From assembly GCA_963809765.1 (NCBI GenBank), contig CAWEKT010000001.1, positions 310,001-374,000 on the forward strand: a DNA stretch of 64,000 nucleotides, in the 5' to 3' direction. The stretch comes from JACVRM01 sp963809765 (GTDB lineage: Bacteria; Actinomycetota; Thermoleophilia; Gaiellales; Gaiellaceae). Positions 7,480 to 16,783 of this stretch are shown here, in pieces (within the stretch, counting starts at the first letter, position 1; each line of letters begins with the position of its first letter). Below the pieces are notes generated by a model. It searched no databases and was not told where the DNA came from. It saw only the letters and a program-made list of their open reading frames with translations. The translations under genes were made by a program, and so were the position numbers.

Positions 7480-9801
7480 ATGTCCGGAATGGACGACGGG
7501 CGCACGCTCGTCTCGGTGCTCTACGCCGACCTCGTCGGCTTCACGTCGCGGTCGCATGCAGCCGACCCGGCGCTCATCCGCGCGATCCAGCGGCCGTTCC
7601 ACGCCCGGGTCAAGCGGGAGGTCGAGCGTCGCGGCGGGCGCGTCGAGAAGTACATCGGCGATGCGGTCGTCGCGGTGTTCGGGATCGGGGACTCCGACGG
7701 TAAGGACACGGAGCGGGCCGTGCGCGTCGCACTGCGCATCCCGGAGCTCGTGCAGGAGCTGAATGCGGCGCAGGGGCTCGACCTGGCCGTGCGGGTCGGG
7801 GTCAACTCCGACCTCGTCGTGGTCGACGCCGACGCGAGCACGGTGACCGGTGACGTCGTCAACGTCGCGGGCAAGCTCCAGAGCGCCGCTGCGCCGGACC
7901 GCGTTGCCGTCTGCCAGACGACCTACGAGCGCACCTGCTCACGCTTCCGCTACGAGGCTCTTCCGCCGGTCGAGCTGCCTGGCCAGGTTGACCCGGCGCC
8001 AGCGTGGCAGCCGGCCGCGCGCCGCCGGCGCGGGTCGACGACGCCCGAGCTGCTGCCCGACGAGGCCGAGCCGCAGGGGGCCGAGGACGTCCGGCCCGTC
8101 TCGATCTTGTTCGCCGATCTCGTCGACTTTTCGCTGCGCTCGCACAGCGCCGACTCGGAGGACATGCGACGGCTGCTGCGCCCCTACTTCGTCGCGATGA
8201 AACGAGAGATCGAGCGCTACGGCGGCAGCGTCGAGAAGTTCGTCGGCGACGCCGTCATGGCCGTGTTCGGCGCTCCGGTCGCCCGCGAGGACGACGCCGA
8301 GCGCGCCGTCCGCGCGGCGCTGCGCCTGCCCGAGGTCGTGGTCGAGCTCAACGAGGACGACGCCTTTCGCGAGGTCGCCGTGCGCGCTGCGGTCAACTCC
8401 GGCGAGGCGGCTGTCGCGCTCGAGGCCCGCTACGAGGAGGGGGAGGGGCTCGTGACCGGCGACGCGGTCAACACGGCGGCGCGCCTGCTCGGGGCCGCTC
8501 CGGTTGGCATGGTCGTGGTCGGGGAGGCGACGCACGCGGCGACCGAGACGCTGGTCGAGTACGAGTCGATGCCGCCGCTCCAGGCGAAGGGCAAGCCGGA
8601 GCCGCTCGCCGTGTACCGCGCGGTCACCGCCCACGAGGCGCCGGCCGCCGCCACCGTGCGCCGGCCCGAGTTCGTTGGTCGGGGGCAGGAGCTGGCGCTG
8701 CTGAAAGGCACCTTCACCCGCGTGCTCTTCGAGCGCACGCCGCAGGTCGTCGTGCTCTGCGGCCCGCCGGGGATCGGCAAGGGCAGGCTCGTCGCCGAGT
8801 TCCACGCGTATGCCGCCGAGAGCGGCGAGACGGTGTCGTGGTATCGCGGGCTCTCGCTTCCGTACGGCGGGATCGCATTCTCGGCGCTCGGCGACCTGGT
8901 CAAGAACGCGGCCGCGATCCTGAAGTCGGACGGTGTCGAGGACTCCGAGGAGAAGCTGTCAGCCGTCGTCCGTGCGGTCACGCCCGACGAGGCCGAGCGG
9001 GAGCGACTGCTCGGCGCGCTGGCACCGCTGGCGGGCACGAGGCCGGAGGGCGAGCCGCAGCTCGCGGGCTGGCTGCGCTTCCTCGCGCTTGCGGCGCAGC
9101 AGCGGCCGGTGGTCTGCGTGCTCGAGGACCTCCACTGGGCGGCGCCGGCGCTCGTGAGCTTCGTCGAGCACCTCGCCGACTTCGCGAGCGGCCCGCTGCT
9201 CGTGGTCGCGACCTCGCGCGAGGCGGTCGAGTGGGGGCGCGGCCGGCCGAACGTGACCCACGTCGAGCTAGGCCCGCTCGACGACGACGAGATCGCCCGC
9301 GTCCTGGCCGGCATGGAGGCGGCCGAGGTGGACGCCGTTCGTGCCGGCGGCAGCCCGCTGCTCGCGGTCGAGCTCGGGCGCCTGGCCCGCGACCGGCCTG
9401 GCGCGTCGGCAGCCGCCGACCTCGCAGAGGTGGTCGCCGCGCGGCTCGAGGTGCTCGACGAAGGGCAGCGGCGGGCGCTCACGGCCGGGGCCGTCGTCGG
9501 TCGCAGCTTCTGGGCGGGCGCGGTCGGCGAGGTCCTCGGAATCGGCGTCCAGGAGGCGTGTCGGGTGCTGGACCAGCTCGTCGCGCGCGAGCTGCTCAGC
9601 GGAGCGCGGGTCTCGTCGGTGGCGCGTGAGGCCGAGTACGCCTTCCTGCACCCGTCGGTGCGGGAGGCCGTCTACGCGCAGTCCGAGCCCGGGGAGCGGG
9701 CGGCTGCACACGACGCCGTCGCCGACTGGTTCGACCGCGCGCTCGGCGGCCGGCCGGACCACGACGTGCTGGCCGAGTACCACCGCACGGCCGCGTCGTG
9801 A
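7480..9801 (+). CDS. Tandem class III nucleotide cyclase domains with AAA/NACHT-like ATPase
   Basis: Signalling protein, 773 aa from ATG 7480. Two class III cyclase domains occupy about residues 9-170 and 207-370. Domain 1 has metal Asp17 (YADLVGFTSR) and Asp61 with Lys57 (EKYIGDAVVAVFG). Its transition-state pair reads Asn128 and Lys132 (VNVAGKL), with Lys where Arg is expected. Domain 2 is complete: Asp213, Lys253, Asp257, and Asn331/Arg335 (VNTAARL). A P-loop ATPase follows with Walker A GPPGIGKG near 428 and Walker B VCVLEDLHW near 545. The C-terminal TPR region common in such proteins is short or absent. The stop overlaps tilS by 4 nt (GTGA). ATP- or GTP-cyclase activity is inferred. Confidence 0.85.
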   Translation: MSGMDDGRTLVSVLYADLVGFTSRSHAADPALIRAIQRPFHARVKREVERRGGRVEKYIGDAVVAVFGIGDSDGKDTERAVRVALRIPELVQELNAAQGLDLAVRVGVNSDLVVVDADASTVTGDVVNVAGKLQSAAAPDRVAVCQTTYERTCSRFRYEALPPVELPGQVDPAPAWQPAARRRRGSTTPELLPDEAEPQGAEDVRPVSILFADLVDFSLRSHSADSEDMRRLLRPYFVAMKREIERYGGSVEKFVGDAVMAVFGAPVAREDDAERAVRAALRLPEVVVELNEDDAFREVAVRAAVNSGEAAVALEARYEEGEGLVTGDAVNTAARLLGAAPVGMVVVGEATHAATETLVEYESMPPLQAKGKPEPLAVYRAVTAHEAPAAATVRRPEFVGRGQELALLKGTFTRVLFERTPQVVVLCGPPGIGKGRLVAEFHAYAAESGETVSWYRGLSLPYGGIAFSALGDLVKNAAAILKSDGVEDSEEKLSAVVRAVTPDEAERERLLGALAPLAGTRPEGEPQLAGWLRFLALAAQQRPVVCVLEDLHWAAPALVSFVEHLADFASGPLLVVATSREAVEWGRGRPNVTHVELGPLDDDEIARVLAGMEAAEVDAVRAGGSPLLAVELGRLARDRPGASAAADLAEVVAARLEVLDEGQRRALTAGAVVGRSFWAGAVGEVLGIGVQEACRVLDQLVARELLSGARVSSVAREAEYAFLHPSVREAVYAQSEPGERAAAHDAVADWFDRALGGRPDHDVLAEYHRTAAS

Positions 9802-10806
9802 GCACTCCATCCGGCGAGCTGCAGGCCCGGATCGAGGCCTTCGTCCGCGAGCACGACCTCATCCGCGCGGGCGGCGAGGTCACCTGCCTCGTCTCGGGCG
9901 GCCAGGACTCGACCTGCCTCTGGCACGCGCTCGGCCGGCTCGGCTACCGGGTCCGCGCCGTCCACGTCGCGCACGGACTGCGCGGGGCCGAATCCGAGGC
10001 GGACGCCGCCTTCTGCCGCGACGTGCTCGGCGCAGAGGTGCTCGACGGCTCCGCCGGAGCGACGGCGACCGAGGCGGAGCTCCGCGAACGTCCGGTACCG
10101 CCTGACCGAGCCGTACGGGCTGCGCGCGACCGGTCACACGGCCTCCGACGATGTCGAGACGGTGCTGTTCCGGCTCGTCGCGAGGGCCGAGCTGACGCGG
10201 ATCGAGCCGCGGCGTGCGGACGGCGTCGTCCGCCCGCTGCTCGGTCTGTGGCGCGACGAGACTGCCGGGTACTGCCGCGCCGAGGGGCTCGAGTACCGCG
10301 AGGACTCCTCCAATCCGGCCACCGTGCGCGGGCGCATCCGCGACCAGGTCGTGCCGCTCCTGCGCGGGCTGCATCCGGCCGCCGAGCAGAATGTGCTGGC
10401 CGCGGCCAGGTCGGGTCGCCGACTGCCGAGACGTGTCGAGGAGGCCCTGTTACAGTTGCTCGCCTCTCGTGAGGGGTCGCAGCGTATTGACCTTGGGGCC
10501 GGAGCTCAGGCCGTTCGTGAGTACGACCGCGTCTGGCTCGAACGAGGTCCCATCGCACTCGACCGGCCGGTGCGCTGGGGGCCCTGGAAGATCACGTCCG
10601 ACGAGCCCGGCCTCCATGTACGCGGCTGGCGCGCAGGCGATCGTCTCAGCGGGCGCTCGAAGAAGGTGCAGGACGTCTTCGTCGACGCCAAGGTGCCGCG
10701 TTCCGAGCGTGACGCCTGGCCGCTGGTCGTTCGCGGCGACGAGGTCGTGGCGGTGCCGGGCATTGTGGACGCACCCGGGGTCACGGCCGTCCTCGACCAG
10801 GGGTGA
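9798..10806 (+). CDS. tilS: tRNA(Ile)-lysidine synthetase TilS, one frameshift
   Basis: Converts C34 of the CAU-anticodon tRNA(Ile) to lysidine, so the tRNA reads AUA and accepts isoleucine; essential in most bacteria. The PP-loop CLVSGGQDSTCLWHAL sits near residue 33. HVAHGLRGAESEADAAFC and, after a single extra G near 10087, RYRLTEPYGLRATGHTASDDVETVLFRL continue the N-terminal domain. The C-terminal half holds EDSSNPATVRGRIRDQVVPLL and LSGRSKKVQDVFVDAKVPRSERDAWPLV. The spliced length, about 335 aa, is normal. It overlaps the cyclase stop and is followed after 3 nt by hpt, the usual actinobacterial order. Confidence 0.9.
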
Positions 10807-10809
10807 GGG

Positions 10810-11373
10810 ATGAGCCAGGCCGAGCAGCTCGAGCGGGCGGTCGCCGAGATCCTCATCGACGAGGACGTGCTCGCGAATCGGATCGCCGAGCTGGGCGACG
10901 AGATCTCCTCCGACTACCACGGCTCCGACCTGCTCCTCATCGGCGTGCTCAAGGGCGCGGTCTTCTTCATGGCCGACCTCATGCGTCACATCCGCGTGCC
11001 CTGCGAGATCGACTTCATGGCCATATCGAGCTACGGCGCCGCCACCGACTCCTCGGGCGTGGTGCGGATTCTCAAGGACCTCGACATCAACATCCGCGGG
11101 CGCCACGTGCTGGTCGTCGAGGACATCATCGACTCGGGCCTCACGCTCTCGTACCTGATGCGGAACCTGAGCGCCCGCGAGCCGGCGTCGCTCGAGGTGT
11201 GCGCGCTGATGACCAAGCCCGAGCGGCGCGAGATCGAGGTCCCGGTTCGCTACGTCGGCTTCGAGATCCCCAACCGCTTCGTGATCGGCTACGGGCTCGA
11301 CTTCGCCGAGCGCTACCGCAACCTGCCCTACGTGGGCGTCCTCGACGAGAGCCTGATTCCGGAGCTCGTCTAG
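10810..11373 (+). CDS. hpt: Hypoxanthine phosphoribosyltransferase
   Basis: Transfers ribose-5-phosphate from PRPP to hypoxanthine or guanine in purine salvage. It is 187 aa, the family norm. The PRPP loop VLVVEDIIDSGLTLSYL lies near residues 99-115. The N-terminal LIGVLKGAVFFMADL and the flexible-loop ISSYGAATDSSG are intact. VRYVGFEIPNRFVIGYGLDFAERYRNLPYVGVL closes the purine site. It lies 3 nt after tilS and ends at a strong intrinsic terminator, so tilS-hpt is a closed unit before ftsH. Confidence 0.96.
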   Translation: MSQAEQLERAVAEILIDEDVLANRIAELGDEISSDYHGSDLLLIGVLKGAVFFMADLMRHIRVPCEIDFMAISSYGAATDSSGVVRILKDLDINIRGRHVLVVEDIIDSGLTLSYLMRNLSAREPASLEVCALMTKPERREIEVPVRYVGFEIPNRFVIGYGLDFAERYRNLPYVGVLDESLIPELV

Positions 11374-11375
11374 AG

Positions 11376-11398
11376 ACGCCGCCAGAGGCGGCGTTTTT
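11376..11398 (+). terminator. Rho-independent terminator after hpt
   Basis: 8-bp perfect stem ACGCCGCC / GGCGGCGT with an AGA loop, followed by a run of T (gcgtttttc). It lies 2 nt after the hpt stop and is the clearest intrinsic terminator in the window. Confidence 0.85.
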
Positions 11399-11632
11399 CG
11401 TGCCTGCGCCGGACCACCCGAACGAGGGAACAATCGGGCGCTCTCGCGGGGATTCCGTGGGCCTGAGCAGGCGTTTCCCCTCGCGCACCCCAGGTCGCCG
11501 ACCACCTCGGACGCGTGCGGGCGACACAGCCCCTAATACGGTCGGGGATGGAGTCCGATGTACCTGCTGTTAAGCACCTTTCGGGCGAACCGCCCCACCC
11601 TTTCGGCCGAACCCACACTGCTACCCTGCAAC

Positions 11633-11637
11633 GGAGG
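11633..11637 (+). promoter_or_regulatory. Ribosome binding site deciding the ftsH start
   Basis: GGAGG 6 nt before TTG 11644. It supports TTG over upstream in-frame starts, which would add a hydrophilic extension before the first membrane helix. Confidence 0.7.
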
Positions 11638-11643
11638 CTTCTC

Positions 11644-13595
<1,952 letters not shown>

Positions 13596-13599
<4 letters not shown>

Positions 13600-13985
13600 G
13601 CGACTTCCCGGTCGAGGAGCAGCCGCTCCGGATCGAGGCGTCGCTCGAGGCTGGGCGTCGCGTCCGCGAGCGCGGCGGGGAGCTCTTCGTCTGGCTGAAG
13701 TCCGTCGGGCGGGTGTGGGGGATGTTGCGGGTGGCGACAGAGCGTCCGCAGGGCCTCGAGTTCGATCAGCTCGATGCGGGCGGCTTCCAGCTCTTCCTCG
13801 ACCGTGAGCTGCCGAGGCCCGAGCGAATCGAGGTGACGCTCGGCCGCTGGCCGCGCCGGAAGCTCCGCGTGACGGGCTTCGGTGGAGAAGCCGCCGGCGG
13901 CTTCGGAGGTGTCGCCTGGGACTCCGGGGGAGACGGCGACGGAGGAGGCGGCGGCAACGGGGGGGGGAACGGCGGGGGAGGCTAG
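13596..13985 (+). CDS. Hypothetical protein with glycine-rich tail; start uncertain
   Basis: The frame reads sensibly from CTG 13596 (LSDFPVEEQPLRIEASLEA), overlapping the ftsH stop as CTGA, where a GTGA or ATGA overlap would be usual. The first conventional start in frame is GTG 13713 (MWGMLRVATERP), which would give 90 aa. The upstream 39 codons keep the same amino-acid character and GC3, so either CTG is used or a base is wrong at the start. The C-terminal ~30 residues are Gly-rich with few other residues. No domain is recognised. It probably forms a unit with ftsH. Confidence 0.5.
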
Positions 13986-14054
13986 AACGCCGTCCGTCCA
14001 TTGCAGCGCCGCGCACTGTCCGCTCTTCCCCCGTTAGCGCGCGACGGAGTCGGG

Positions 14055-14060
14055 TAGAAC
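14055..14060 (+). promoter_or_regulatory. Candidate -10 element, leaderless
   Basis: TAGAAC (last base off consensus) ends 6 nt before ATG 14067, without a Shine-Dalgarno. Confidence 0.3.
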
Positions 14061-14066
14061 CCGTCG

Positions 14067-14930
14067 ATGCGCTGGAAGCGGGCACGCGGTTCCGGGACGA
14101 TCGAGGACCGCCGCGGCATGGGCGGCGCCGGGCTGCCGGTCGGCGTCGGCGGCGGCGCAGTCGGGGTCATCGTGCTCCTGATCTACCTCTTCCTCGGCGG
14201 CGGTGGCGGAGGGGGCGGCGGGTTCGAGATCCCGTCTCCAGGCGCGTTCCCGAGCTCACCGCCAGCGCAGGGAGACGAGAGCGTTGCCGAGACGGAGACG
14301 AAGGTCGACGACTTCGTCCAGGCCGTGCTGGGCGACGTGGAGGCGACCTGGCGCGACATCTTCGACCGCGCTGGAAAGACGTACGAGCGCGCGCCGCTCG
14401 TGCTTTTCACGAGTCTGACGCAGACCGGCTGCGGCACCGGCTCCGCGCAGACCGGGCCGTTCTACTGCCCCGCGGACGGGCGGGTGTACATCGACCTCTC
14501 GTTCTTCCAGGAGCTGCGCGGCCGCTTCGGCGCGCCGGGCGACTTCGCCCAGGCGTACGTGATCGCGCACGAGGTCGGACACCACGTGCAGAACCAGCTC
14601 GGCATCTCCGACCAGGTGCGGCAGGCGCAGAGCCGCAACCCCGACGACGCCAACGAGCTCTCGATCCGGCTGGAGCTGCAGGCGGACTGCTACGCCGGCG
14701 TCTGGGCGCACAGCGCCTACGAGGCCGACCTGCTCGAGCAGGGCGACCTGGAAGAGGGGCTCCAGGCAGCGTCGGCGGTCGGCGACGACCGCATCCAGCG
14801 CGAGACAACCGGCCGCATCGACCGCGAGAGCTGGACGCACGGGTCGTCAGAGCAGCGGCAGGAATGGTTCCGCCGCGGCTTCGACAGCGGCGACCCGAAC
14901 GACTGCGACACGTTCGCAGGCGATGTCTGA
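14067..14930 (+). CDS. Neutral zinc metallopeptidase, YpfJ/KPN_02809 family
   Basis: Putative zinc peptidase anchored in the membrane with its catalytic part outside. It is 287 aa. A basic N-terminus (MRWKRARGSG) leads to one helix at about 28-47 (GGGAVGVIVLLIYLFLG), a Gly run and a Pro-rich linker. Family features: TWRDIFDRAGKTYERAPLVLF, PFYCPADGRVYIDLSFF, the zinc motif AYVIAHEVGHHVQNQLG, LELQADCYAGVWAH, and a C-terminal FRRGFDSGDPNDCDTF. Substrates are unknown for the family. It ends before the palindrome cluster and is convergent with the DUF4234 gene. Confidence 0.9.
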   Translation: MRWKRARGSGTIEDRRGMGGAGLPVGVGGGAVGVIVLLIYLFLGGGGGGGGGFEIPSPGAFPSSPPAQGDESVAETETKVDDFVQAVLGDVEATWRDIFDRAGKTYERAPLVLFTSLTQTGCGTGSAQTGPFYCPADGRVYIDLSFFQELRGRFGAPGDFAQAYVIAHEVGHHVQNQLGISDQVRQAQSRNPDDANELSIRLELQADCYAGVWAHSAYEADLLEQGDLEEGLQAASAVGDDRIQRETTGRIDRESWTHGSSEQRQEWFRRGFDSGDPNDCDTFAGDV

Positions 14931-14946
14931 GTCCGAAGCACCAACC

Positions 14947-15025
14947 AGTTAGTGGCTGTCAGCCACTAACTCAGCCCGGACCGCGTCGCCGAGCCGAATC
15001 AGCTAGTGGCACTCTGCCACTAACT
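14947..15025. repeat. Palindrome pair, unit 1 of 2
   Basis: Two 25-nt palindromes separated by 29 nt. The first (14947-14971) is perfect: 12-nt arms AGTTAGTGGCTG around a single T. The second (15001-15025) has 11-nt arms AGCTAGTGGCA / TGCCACTAACT with one mismatch around CTC. The spacer is GC-rich. The unit lies between convergent genes, so a promoter role is unlikely. Strong RNA hairpins, a BIME-like repeat or a protein-binding array are possible. Confidence 0.75.
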
Positions 15026-15069
15026 CTGAACCGCCCTCCCGGGAACGAAGTGTTGGCCACCAAGGCGCC

Positions 15070-15148
15070 CGCTTGTGGCTGACAGCCACTAGCTCGGCTT
15101 GGGCCGCCGCCTCGAGACGAACGAGTTAGTGGCTGTCAGCCACTAACT
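15070..15148. repeat. Palindrome pair, unit 2 of 2
   Basis: Same layout as unit 1: 25-nt palindrome (15070-15094, degenerate outer arm CGCTTGTGGCTG), a 29-nt spacer, then a perfect palindrome (15124-15148). The last extends to 14-nt arms at 15122-15150 (CGAGTTAGTGGCTG). The two 29-nt spacers share about 18 of 29 positions by direct alignment, so the 79-bp unit as a whole appears duplicated. The units are separated by 44 nt. Confidence 0.75.
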
Positions 15149-15167
15149 CGCTGTCTCGTTCGGAGGG

Positions 15168-15569
15168 TCACGCTGCGGTGCCGGTGGCGGCCTTGCTCTC
15201 CCAGTAGCGGTTGAGCGCGCCCTGCACCTTGAAGAACCAGATGAAGGTTCCGACGATGAGCAGCAGGTTCCAGAGCCCGGTCACGCCTCGGACCGGCGGC
15301 TCACGGCCGTCCTGCTCGTACATCTGGCGGATCTCGGAGGGGATCACGAACACGGTCACGATGCCGACCACGATGTAGATGACGAGGCCGACCACGCCGC
15401 CGACGCCCTGGCCCGAGTGCTTCTTGACCTCCTCCTGGGTCTTGTAGACCCAGTAGAGGCCGTAGATCCCGAAGGTGATGATGAAGAACAGGATCGAGAG
15501 GCCGATCGAGCGAGGCTGGCCGAGCGGGCCCGTGTTGCCGCTTGACTGAACTGTTGCAGTTGCGTCCAT
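15168..15569 (-). CDS. DUF4234 family membrane protein
   Basis: Small polytopic membrane protein, 133 aa, function unknown. After a hydrophilic start (MDATATVQSSGNTG) the DUF4234 core reads RSIGLSILFFIITFGIYGLYWVYK, then helices around GVVGLVIYIVVGIVTVFVIP and GLWNLLLIVGTFIWFFKVQGALNRYWE. Three to four membrane segments are likely. It is divergent from folP, with 42 nt between the start codons, and convergent with the metallopeptidase across the palindromes. The family often occurs in single copies near unrelated genes, so the context gives no functional hint. Confidence 0.8.
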   Translation of the reverse strand: MDATATVQSSGNTGPLGQPRSIGLSILFFIITFGIYGLYWVYKTQEEVKKHSGQGVGGVVGLVIYIVVGIVTVFVIPSEIRQMYEQDGREPPVRGVTGLWNLLLIVGTFIWFFKVQGALNRYWESKAATGTAA

Positions 15570-15573
15570 GGCG

Positions 15574-15603
15574 CTGAAGTTCGGTGCGGCGTCCGACTAG
15601 CCT
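15574..15603 (+). promoter_or_regulatory. Candidate folP promoter
   Basis: CTGAAG (15574-15579), 18-nt spacer, TAGCCT (15598-15603). The -10 ends 8 nt before GTG 15612, so a leaderless or near-leaderless mRNA is expected. Confidence 0.45.
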
Positions 15604-15611
15604 TCAACGCT

Positions 15612-16430
15612 GTGCGGGCCCTGTTCGCGGAGCGATTCCCGCGCCCGTCGGTGATGGGGATCGTCAACGTGACGCCGGACTCCTTCTTCGACGGCGGGCG
15701 CAACTTCGACCCGGTCGACGCGGTCGACACCGCCCGCCGGCAGGTCGCCGAGGGCGCCGCGATCGTCGACGTCGGCGGCGTGTCGACGAGACCGGGCTCC
15801 GAGGGTGTCTCGCTCGACGAGGAGCTCCGCCGGGTCGTTCCCGTCCTCGAGGCGATCGCGAGCGAGCTGCCCGTGTCGATCGACACGGCGAGCGCCGAGG
15901 TCGCGCGGCAGGCGATCGCCCTGGGTGCGCAGCTCGTCAACGACGTCACCGCCCTGCGCGCCGACCCTGAGCTCGCGGGCGTGGTCGCCGACGCCGGCGT
16001 CGACCTCTGCCTCATGCACATGCGGGGCGAGCCGCGCACGATGCAGGCGCACCCGACCTACGAGGACGTCGTCGCCGACGTCAAGGCCTTCCTGGAAGAG
16101 CGTTTGCGCCTTGCGGTCGATGCCGGCATCCGCGAGGAGCGCGTCGTCCTCGACCCCGGCATCGGCTTCGGCAAGACCGTCGAGCACAACTTCGAGCTGG
16201 TGCGCCGGCTCGGCGAGCTGGCCGAGCTCGGACGGCCGCTGCTCGTCGGTTTCTCCCGCAAGAGCTCGCTCGGCCGGATCCTCGGCGACCCCGAAGCGCG
16301 GACCGGCCCGCTCTCCGCCAGCATCGCCGTGGCGGTGGCGGCGTACGAGCGAGGTGCAACGATGCTGCGCGTGCACGACGTTCGCGAGCACGTCGAGGCC
16401 CTGACCGTCGCCAGGGCGGTGGTCGCATGA
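15612..16430 (+). CDS. folP: Dihydropteroate synthase
   Basis: Condenses 6-hydroxymethyl-dihydropterin diphosphate with p-aminobenzoate to dihydropteroate; target of sulfonamides. 272 aa TIM barrel. Signatures: MGIVNVTPDSFFDGG (loop 1), VDVGGVSTRPGSEG (loop 2), SIDTASAEVARQAI, LVNDVTAL, MHMRGEPRTMQ, VLDPGIGFGKT, LVGFSRKSSLGRIL (Lys/Ser pABA site) and a final TMLRVHDV. The GTG start 15612 lies 8 nt after a -10 hexamer. The stop overlaps folB by 4 nt (ATGA), so translation is coupled. folE, which often precedes folP, is not in this window. Confidence 0.95.
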   Translation: MRALFAERFPRPSVMGIVNVTPDSFFDGGRNFDPVDAVDTARRQVAEGAAIVDVGGVSTRPGSEGVSLDEELRRVVPVLEAIASELPVSIDTASAEVARQAIALGAQLVNDVTALRADPELAGVVADAGVDLCLMHMRGEPRTMQAHPTYEDVVADVKAFLEERLRLAVDAGIREERVVLDPGIGFGKTVEHNFELVRRLGELAELGRPLLVGFSRKSSLGRILGDPEARTGPLSASIAVAVAAYERGATMLRVHDVREHVEALTVARAVVA

Positions 16431-16783
16431 CGCTGACGCTCGAGCTGCACGGGCTCGAAGTGCCGGGGCGCCACGGCGTCGGTGACGCCGAGCGCCAGCT
16501 CCTGCGCGTGTTCCGGTACGACGTCGAGCTGGCCGTCCCCGATGCCGCCCTCTCCGACCGCATCGAGGACGCGGTCGACTACCGGGAGGTCGCCGCGTGC
16601 ATCAAGGAGGTGTCCGACGGCCGTTCGTACCACCTGGTCGAGGCACTGGCGGCCGCCGTCGCCGACGCGATCGTCGCGCGCTTCGGCGTCGAGTGGGTGC
16701 GCGTGCGCGTGCGCAAGCCGTCACTCGTCGTCTCGGGCCTGCAGCTCGCCGAGTCCGCGGCCGTCGTCGAGCGCGCGAGCTAG
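16427..16783 (+). CDS. folB: Dihydroneopterin aldolase
   Basis: Converts 7,8-dihydroneopterin to 6-hydroxymethyl-dihydropterin and glycolaldehyde, the step feeding FolK. 118 aa, the family length. Key parts: LHGLEVPGRHGVGDAERQ, FRYDVELAVP, DAVDYREVAACIKEV, SYHLVEALAAAVADAI with the conserved Glu, and VRVRKPSLVV with the catalytic Lys. The ATG overlaps the folP stop. The stop TAG lies inside the hexamer GCTAGC. The convergent subtilase uses the opposite strand of the same CTAG as its own stop, so the two coding regions overlap by 4 bp at their 3' ends. Confidence 0.93.
   Translation: MTLTLELHGLEVPGRHGVGDAERQLLRVFRYDVELAVPDAALSDRIEDAVDYREVAACIKEVSDGRSYHLVEALAAAVADAIVARFGVEWVRVRVRKPSLVVSGLQLAESAAVVERAS

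Noticed and set aside
14947..15148. The four palindromes as a CRISPR array
   Set aside because: Only four copies, spacers of 29, 44 and 29 nt that resemble one another, degenerate repeats, and no cas gene nearby.
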